The translations under genes were made by a program, and so were the position numbers. DNA of 12,996 nt from an uncultured Lachnospiraceae bacterium. Lineage in GTDB: Bacteria; Bacillota; Clostridia; Lachnospirales; Lachnospiraceae. The stretch covers positions 1 to 12,996 of the forward strand of contig CAKRNI010000055.1 in the NCBI GenBank assembly GCA_934370915.1. Direction: 5' to 3'. The notes below the pieces were generated by a model. It saw nothing but the letters and a program-made list of their open reading frames with translations, searched no databases and was not told the DNA's origin. Of the stretch, positions 9,236 through 12,996 are shown piece by piece; position 1 is the first letter of the stretch, and every line of letters starts with the position of its first letter.

Positions 9236-9445
9236 CTAATTTTCTACCTTAAATGTCTTTCCGTCATAGGAAACCGTGTCACCCGGGTAAAGTTTTTTGC
9301 CGCGCTGGGTCTCAACTTCCCCATTTACTTTTACAAGTCCGTCCTGGATCACAAATTTCGCATCCACTCCGGAACCGACTAAACCGGCAAGCTTTAATGC
9401 CTGGCCAAGTTTGATAAATTCGTCTTTTAAATGAATTGTTTCCAT
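9236..9445 (-). CDS. yaaA: S4-domain RNA-binding protein YaaA/RlbA
   Basis: This 69-aa protein is a stand-alone S4 RNA-binding domain, known as YaaA (or RlbA) in the dnaN-recF interval of Bacillota. The S4 core is visible in the pattern LGQALKLAG, then SGVDAKFVIQDGLVKVNGEVETQRGKKLYPGD. The family is thought to bind structured RNA, possibly rRNA; its cellular role is poorly defined. A GGAG ribosome binding site lies 5 bp before the ATG. It is the first gene after the terminator at 9475-9516, leaving only about 30 bp for any promoter of its own. Confidence 0.93.
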   Translation of the reverse strand: METIHLKDEFIKLGQALKLAGLVGSGVDAKFVIQDGLVKVNGEVETQRGKKLYPGDTVSYDGKTFKVEN

Positions 9446-9474
9446 TTTTCTCCTTTTTTATTCCTCCGGTCATG

Positions 9475-9516
9475 AAAAAAACCAGCCCGAAATCCCATTT
9501 TTTCCGGGATTTCGGG
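9475..9516 (-). terminator. Strong rho-independent terminator after dnaN
   Basis: On the minus strand a perfect 11-bp stem, CCCGAAATCCC with GGGATTTCGGG (9516-9506 and 9496-9486) around a 9-nt loop, is followed by CTGG and then seven U residues (9481-9475). It begins about 17 bp past the dnaN stop. It looks fully functional and sits between dnaN and yaaA-recF-gyrB-gyrA, so it either ends most dnaA/dnaN transcripts or acts as an attenuator. Confidence 0.88.
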
Positions 9517-9532
9517 AATATTTCGCCTGATT

Positions 9533-10651
9533 TTAGATTGCAGCGGCGTTAAAGTTTACCGGCAGGATCAGATAAATGTAACTTTCTTCCTCATTCTTGA
9601 TGAAACACGGGGATTTTGCATTCATCATATAGAGGGTCACTTCCTCATCATCGATGATGCGCAGCGCGTCACTTAAGAATTTCGGATTAAATCCGATCAT
9701 CAGATCCTGTCCTGTTTTGTGGATCAGGATCTCAGCATTCATGGTACCGAAGCTGGAGTTTAATTTCAGACTCATTTTTGAGTCTTCAATGTTCAAAATG
9801 ATCGGTTTTTTGTCATTTTCGCGGATCAAAATGATAGCTCTCTCGATACTGTCCAGAAAATCTTTCTTATTGAGGGAGACTTTTGTGGCATAATCGCTGG
9901 AAAGCATCTGATCCACTTTGAAATATTCGCCTTCGATCAGACGGGATACTACGATCGTATCATCAAATTCGAAGAGGATATGGTTCGCTCCGAAGAAGAT
10001 CTGGACCTCTTTTTCGTTGTCTCCGGTGAGAATTTTACTGATTTCATTTAAAGTTTTTCCCGGAACAATGACTTTTGTGCTTTCGTACTGGTCTTTTAAT
10101 ACAATTTTGCGAATTGCCATACGATGTCCGTCGAGAGAAACAATCCGGAGTGTATCACCGTTTATCTCAAACAGTTCACCGGTCATCATCTTATTGCTGT
10201 CATTCGCTGAAATAGAAAAGATCGTCTGGCGGATCACTTCTTTTAAGGAAAACTGGGAGAGTGTAATGCTTTTATTTCTCTCAATGTATGGAAGATAGGA
10301 AAATTCTTCGCCATCTTTTCCCTGAATTTTGAATACAGAGTTCTCACAGGTGATCACAGTATTAAATTTTTCATCAGATTCGATGGTTACAAGGGAATCT
10401 GCATCGGATAATTTTCTTGCAATTTCAGAAAAAAGCTTTGCATCCAAGGCAATTTTACCTTTTTCAAGGATATCACCTTCAACTTTTGTCTCAATGCCGA
10501 GTTCCATATCGTTAGCCGTCAGTTTTATCTCATCAGTAGAAGCATCGATCAAAATACACTCTAAGATCGGCATCGTTGTTTTTGACGGAACTGCCTTGAG
10601 AACAATATTGATACCGTTTAAAAGAGCGGTTTTCTGGAATGTCAGTTTCAT
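9533..10651 (-). CDS. dnaN: DNA polymerase III beta subunit (sliding clamp)
   Basis: DnaN forms the ring-shaped dimer that tethers replicative polymerase to DNA and recruits other proteins through a hydrophobic pocket. The 372-aa length fits three clamp domains of about 120 residues each. The N-terminus (MKLTFQKTALLNGINIVLKA), the VPSKTTMPILECILIDA segment, the central DGHRMAIRK motif and the C-terminal ending with a YLILPVN-type strand are all typical. The best Shine-Dalgarno, AAGGAAG (10664-10670), lies 12 bp from the ATG, a little far. The gene starts about 270 bp after dnaA, across the probable unwinding region. Its stop is followed closely by a strong terminator. I did not find a convincing promoter between dnaA and dnaN. 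Confidence 0.98.
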   Translation of the reverse strand: MKLTFQKTALLNGINIVLKAVPSKTTMPILECILIDASTDEIKLTANDMELGIETKVEGDILEKGKIALDAKLFSEIARKLSDADSLVTIESDEKFNTVITCENSVFKIQGKDGEEFSYLPYIERNKSITLSQFSLKEVIRQTIFSISANDSNKMMTGELFEINGDTLRIVSLDGHRMAIRKIVLKDQYESTKVIVPGKTLNEISKILTGDNEKEVQIFFGANHILFEFDDTIVVSRLIEGEYFKVDQMLSSDYATKVSLNKKDFLDSIERAIILIRENDKKPIILNIEDSKMSLKLNSSFGTMNAEILIHKTGQDLMIGFNPKFLSDALRIIDDEEVTLYMMNAKSPCFIKNEEESYIYLILPVNFNAAAI

Positions 10652-10684
10652 GGTTGTTGATAACTTCCTTTCTTAAGAAACGTT

Positions 10685-10734
10685 CACAAATAAAGAAATA
10701 TATAAAAGATATTAGTCTTAACAGTAGTAGGGGG
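10685..10734. other. Probable origin unwinding region: G-cluster, DnaA-trio-like repeats, AT-rich DUE
   Basis: On the minus strand (dnaA sense) the order is CCCCC (10734-10730), then triplets CTA, CTA, CTG, TTA, AGA, CTA, ATA (10730-10710), then an almost pure AT stretch to 10685. The complement of CTA is 3'-GAT-5', the DnaA-trio unit described for B. subtilis, where a box, a GC cluster, the trios and the DUE follow in this order between dnaA and dnaN. Two perfect trios come first, then degenerate ones. A near-consensus DnaA box (10743-10751, one mismatch) lies just beyond the G-cluster. Confidence 0.7.
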
Positions 10735-10742
10735 TGTTAATT

Positions 10743-10918
10743 TGTTTATAAGGGGTAAAACCCCAGTGAAATCCTGAAAAAACCTCTGTGAAAACCATTG
10801 TGGGTAACTTGAAAAATCCCAAAGGACAATATGAGAGTTTTCCACAGGAAAAAATCGCGAAAAATCCACCTCATGTTATCCACAAATTTTCAACGAGATT
10901 TCCACGAAAAAATCCACA
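10743..10918. other. oriC: DnaA-box cluster between dnaA and dnaN (oriC part 2)
   Basis: Five copies of the TCCAC core in the same orientation begin at 10841, 10865, 10879, 10901 and 10913, with spacings of 24, 14, 22 and 12 bp, roughly multiples of a helical turn. One is a perfect box, TTATCCACA (10876-10884), and one is a near box, TTTTCCACA (10838-10846). Opposite-strand sites with one mismatch are at 10799-10807 (TTACCCACA) and 10743-10751 (TTATAAACA). A GGGGT-AAA-ACCCC hairpin lies at 10752-10764. The region fits the dnaA-dnaN origin segment of Bacillota. Confidence 0.82.
10876..10884 (+). promoter_or_regulatory. Perfect DnaA box
   Basis: TTATCCACA matches the consensus TTATNCACA exactly. 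It is central in the dnaA-dnaN box cluster. Confidence 0.9.
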
Positions 10919-10920
10919 GA

Positions 10921-12285
10921 CTACTGCGGGTTGATCTTTTTCTTTAAAATATCGATGGTATTCTTCAGATTCTCGTCTGTCTTTAATTCACTGGCAATCT
11001 TTTTTGTTCCGTGAATGATAGTGGTATGATCACGGCCTCCCAATGCTTTTCCGATGTTCTGGAGGGACTCACTTGTCATGTCACCGCAGAGATACATGAC
11101 GATCTGGCGCGGAAATACGAGTTCTTTGCTTCGTTTCTGGCCGATCAGATCTAACGGAGTGATTCCAAAATGTTCGGAAACTACATTAATAATGAGCTGC
11201 GGGGTCACTTCACGGGCAGCGTTCGGGGAGATCAGATCTTTCAATGCCTCTTCGGCAAGTTCGAGATTGATTTCCTTATTATTTAATTTGCTGGAAGCGA
11301 CGATCTTTGTGAGCGCACCTTCCAGTTCACGGATGTTGGATTTTACATTGGTAGCGATATATTTGATGATCTCGTTGTCAATGTTGTATCCTTCCAGTTC
11401 TTCTTTTTTCCGCAGGATCGCCATTCGGGTCTCATAATCCGGTGGCTGGATATCTACGGTGAGTCCCCATTCGAAACGGGAACGGAGACGGTCTTCCAGA
11501 GTTTCAATTTCTCTCGGAGGACGGTCGGAAGAAATAATGATCTGTTTTTTTGCCTCGTATAGGGCATTGAAGGTATGGAAAAATTCTTCCTGTGTACTTT
11601 CTTTTCCGATGATAAACTGGATATCGTCGATCAGAAGCACATCATTATTTCGGTATTTTTCACGGAATTCCGTGGTGGAAACATTGTTTTTGTTTCGGAT
11701 CGCGTCGATCAGCTCGTTTGTAAATTTCTCGGAAGTCACGTACAGGATCTTTGCGCTCGGGTTATTTTTTAAGATAAAATGGGCAACGGAATGCATCAGG
11801 TGTGTTTTTCCGAGGCCCACACCTCCATAAATAAATAACGGGTTGTAAATTTCGCCCGGAGATTCCGCAACTGCTAAGGATGCGGCATGGGCAAGGTTGT
11901 TATTTTTTCCGACGACGAAGGTATCGAACGTGTAACGAGGATTTAAGTTTGCATTCTGGAGAGCAAGCTGGCTGACCGTATTGTTGTTTACGTTGATCAG
12001 GCGGTTTTCTTTTTCCGGCTCCTTCACGTCAGATTTTAACTTGAACTCTAATTTGCACTGAAATCCTGTGATTTCTTCGATCGTAATTGTCAACAGGAAT
12101 TCATATTTCTTTTTCACATAGCTGATGAAGGCAGAATCCGGCACCAGAATTGTGAGGATATCTTTATCCACAGATTCCGGGATCAGCGGCAGCAGCCATG
12201 TTCGATAGGACACCTCTGAAATATCATGCTCTTCCTTTATATTTAAAAGGATTTCGTCCCATTTCTCTTTGATTTCTTCCAGCAT
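10921..12285 (-). CDS. dnaA: Chromosomal replication initiator protein DnaA
   Basis: DnaA is the AAA+ ATPase that binds DnaA boxes, opens oriC and helps load the helicase. I take the start at ATG 12285 (454 aa, starting MLEEIKEKWDEIL) because AGGAG lies 7 bp upstream. Upstream in-frame ATGs at 12291, 12303 and 12321 lie at or before that ribosome site and within DnaA boxes. Domain I covers about 1-85 with the typical SYRTWLLPL, and a short linker follows. The AAA+ domain has Walker A GGVGLGKT (154-161), Walker B VLLIDD (216-221) and a box VII-type RLRSRF (266-271). Domain IV ends with the DnaA signature GGRDHTTIIHG (416-426) that contacts the box. The gene lies between two DnaA-box clusters, and its promoter is surrounded by boxes, so autoregulation is likely. 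Confidence 0.98.
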   Translation of the reverse strand: MLEEIKEKWDEILLNIKEEHDISEVSYRTWLLPLIPESVDKDILTILVPDSAFISYVKKKYEFLLTITIEEITGFQCKLEFKLKSDVKEPEKENRLINVNNNTVSQLALQNANLNPRYTFDTFVVGKNNNLAHAASLAVAESPGEIYNPLFIYGGVGLGKTHLMHSVAHFILKNNPSAKILYVTSEKFTNELIDAIRNKNNVSTTEFREKYRNNDVLLIDDIQFIIGKESTQEEFFHTFNALYEAKKQIIISSDRPPREIETLEDRLRSRFEWGLTVDIQPPDYETRMAILRKKEELEGYNIDNEIIKYIATNVKSNIRELEGALTKIVASSKLNNKEINLELAEEALKDLISPNAAREVTPQLIINVVSEHFGITPLDLIGQKRSKELVFPRQIVMYLCGDMTSESLQNIGKALGGRDHTTIIHGTKKIASELKTDENLKNTIDILKKKINPQ

Positions 12286-12302
12286 ATTCATACTCCTAAA
12301 CA

Positions 12303-12311
12303 TGTGTATAA
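12303..12311 (-). promoter_or_regulatory. Perfect DnaA box
   Basis: The minus strand reads TTATACACA, an exact TTATNCACA match. It lies in the dnaA leader, about 18 bp before the chosen start codon. Confidence 0.88.
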
Positions 12312-12377
12312 CGATGTGCATAGCTGTGGAAAAGGTGGGGGCCTGTCCACAAATGCATATAAACCCACTCTGAGTTT

Positions 12378-12406
12378 ATTCTAACGTAAAACAGAATAAT
12401 TTTCAA
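12378..12406 (-). promoter_or_regulatory. dnaA promoter
   Basis: On the minus strand -35 TTGAAA (12401-12406) and -10 TAGAAT (12378-12383) are separated by 17 bp. The start would be near 12371, giving a leader of about 85 nt that contains several DnaA boxes. Other boxes lie directly upstream of the -35. Confidence 0.82.
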
Positions 12407-12441
12407 TGTTAAATGTGAAAATCCACAACTTTTCCAGCGAC

Positions 12442-12450
12442 TTATCCACA
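12442..12450 (+). promoter_or_regulatory. Perfect DnaA box
   Basis: TTATCCACA is an exact consensus match, followed 11 bp later by a one-mismatch box (12453-12461) in the same orientation. Confidence 0.9.
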
Positions 12451-12511
12451 ACTTATCCACGATTTGGGGATAAGTTGATAATTACGGGTGGAAAACATGT
12501 GAATACCCACA

Positions 12512-12736
12512 CAACAAGATGTACGCCGGGAACGGACAGGGTAAATACAATCCGTTGTGTCCGCGAAAGAAAGACACAGAAATTCAGAAGGGAAAAGAGG
12601 TCATAATTTAACAGGACAGTTTGCCAGTGAAAGCAGAGACCGAAAAATAGGGAAGTGAAAAAAGCCGGAAGCAGGAGAGTAATGAGGCCGGAAGCGGTAT
12701 GATAAGAAAAAATAAAAGAAAAATTTAAGAAAGAAT
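12512..12736. other. Non-coding interval between oriC and the ECF gene
   Basis: I see no convincing gene here. It contains overlapping short inverted repeats at 12531-12578: AACGGA/TCCGTT, CGGACA/TGTCCG and TGTGTC/GACACA. There is also a 9-bp direct repeat GCCGGAAGC at 12664-12672 and 12687-12695, and purine-rich sequence up to the promoter. Long minus-strand frames across it have no ribosome site and a composition unlike the neighbouring genes. Confidence 0.6.
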
Positions 12737-12765
12737 TTGACTGCATCAGGTTGACACTGTATAAT
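12737..12765 (+). promoter_or_regulatory. Promoter of the ECF transporter gene
   Basis: A -35 TTGACT (12737-12742) and a perfect -10 TATAAT (12760-12765) have an ideal 17-bp spacer. The start would be near 12772, giving a leader of about 55 nt. A second TTGACA at 12751-12756 sits inside the spacer and is too close to the -10 to serve it. Confidence 0.87.
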
Positions 12766-12791
12766 GCAAGACGTGACTATATTGCATTGTA
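12760..12791. promoter_or_regulatory. Inverted repeat over -10 and start site, candidate operator
   Basis: The arms TATAATGCAA (12760-12769) and TTGCATTGTA (12782-12791) match at 9 of 10 positions with a 12-bp spacer. The left arm includes the -10 box and would not be transcribed, so this fits a dimeric repressor site better than an RNA hairpin. The regulator is unknown. Confidence 0.5.
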
Positions 12792-12826
12792 TCTCGCAAG
12801 AGAACAGTAGCAGGAGGAATTGTAAA

Positions 12827-12996
12827 ATGAAAATTGAAAAGAAAGTTCTGGACATGTCCCTTGCCGGGATTTTCACTGCGATCATCATCGCCATGTCGGT
12901 GGTACCGTTTCTCGGTTATATTCCGTTAGGCTTTATGAACGCAACGATCATCCACGTCCCGGTCATCATCGGAGCGATCATCCTTGGACCGAAGTA
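12827..12996 (+). CDS. ECF transporter S component, N-terminal part (truncated by window end)
   Basis: Only the first 56 residues are in the window. They start MKIEKKVLDMSLAGIF, run into a first membrane helix (about 12-32), and then show PLGFMNATIIHVPVIIGAIILGPK. That pattern resembles the substrate-binding S components of energy-coupling-factor vitamin transporters. S components are small integral membrane proteins that bind a vitamin or cofactor precursor and dock on the shared EcfT-EcfA-EcfA' module. The substrate cannot be read from this fragment; a pantothenate-type (PanT-like) protein is a guess from the IPLGF-NATIIH-PVIIG style. The AGGAGG Shine-Dalgarno (12812-12817) lies 9 bp before the ATG. 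The gene has its own promoter and diverges from dnaA, so it is co-oriented with the other replication fork. Confidence 0.8.
   Translation, partial: MKIEKKVLDMSLAGIFTAIIIAMSVVPFLGYIPLGFMNATIIHVPVIIGAIILGPK

Larger units (their letters stand above)
12303..12511. other. oriC: DnaA-box cluster upstream of dnaA (oriC part 1)
   Basis: There are two perfect boxes: 12303-12311 (minus) and 12442-12450 (plus). One-mismatch boxes are at 12315-12323 (CTATGCACA, minus), 12325-12333 (TTTTCCACA, minus), 12453-12461 (TTATCCACG, plus), 12465-12473 (TTATCCCCA, minus) and 12498-12506 (GTATTCACA, minus). Weaker sites are at 12343-12351, 12419-12427 and 12503-12511. The pair at 12442 and 12453 is spaced 11 bp, one helical turn. 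The boxes fall on both sides of the dnaA promoter, the expected arrangement for the upstream origin region and for DnaA autorepression. Confidence 0.88.

Noticed and set aside
10684..10869. 61-codon minus-strand frame in the dnaA-dnaN spacer
   Set aside because: It runs across DnaA boxes and the AT-rich unwinding region, with no ribosome site and no family resemblance.
12286..12321. Longer DnaA starting at ATG 12321
   Set aside because: It would begin inside DnaA boxes with no ribosome site; AGGAG correctly precedes ATG 12285, and family N-termini begin near there.
12664..12695. Direct repeat GCCGGAAGC as a possible iteron or att site
   Set aside because: There are only two 9-bp copies and no integrase or other mobile gene nearby, so it is too weak to call.
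12453..12894. Two minus-strand frames of about 97 codons right of oriC
   Set aside because: They are hydrophobic by composition only, lack ribosome sites, and run over DnaA boxes, the ECF promoter and the ECF start.

Overview
The window spans the chromosomal replication origin of a low-to-moderate GC member of the Bacillota. The protein sequences look most like Clostridia, probably Lachnospiraceae; the family-level placement is inference from sequence style, not from a search. The core is the classical origin cluster, all on the minus strand: dnaA, dnaN, yaaA (S4-domain protein), recF, gyrB, gyrA. oriC appears bipartite. One DnaA-box cluster lies upstream of dnaA (about 12303-12511). A second lies between dnaA and dnaN (about 10743-10918), next to a G-cluster, DnaA-trio-like triplets and an AT-rich unwinding candidate (10685-10734).

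Downstream of gyrA, after a rho-independent terminator, comes a tight three-gene metabolic operon: an AbgB-like M20 amidohydrolase followed by the alpha and beta subunits of a class I [4Fe-4S] fumarase-type hydro-lyase. Then comes tRNA-Ser(GCU) with a near-perfect housekeeping promoter. At the left edge lie the promoter, A-tract upstream element and leader (with a boxA-like sequence) of what is very probably a ribosomal RNA operon, whose 16S gene lies outside the window. Every gene from dnaA to the left edge is transcribed away from the origin, so all are co-directional with the leading strand.

To the right of oriC on the plus strand is a truncated ECF-transporter S-component gene with its own strong promoter and an inverted repeat over the -10/start region. 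The rpmH-rnpA-yidC block that commonly diverges from dnaA in Bacillota is not in this interval.

This is largely ordinary core genome and I found no new multi-gene system. The points most worth a second look are: a 22-bp hairpin after fumB whose four imperfections pair as G-U only in the minus-strand RNA; nearly identical A-tract/-35 modules at the tRNA and rrn promoters; a strong terminator splitting dnaN from yaaA-recF-gyrBA; a glycine at the GyrA position equivalent to E. coli Asp87; the DnaA-trio-like element; and the operator-like repeat at the ECF gene.
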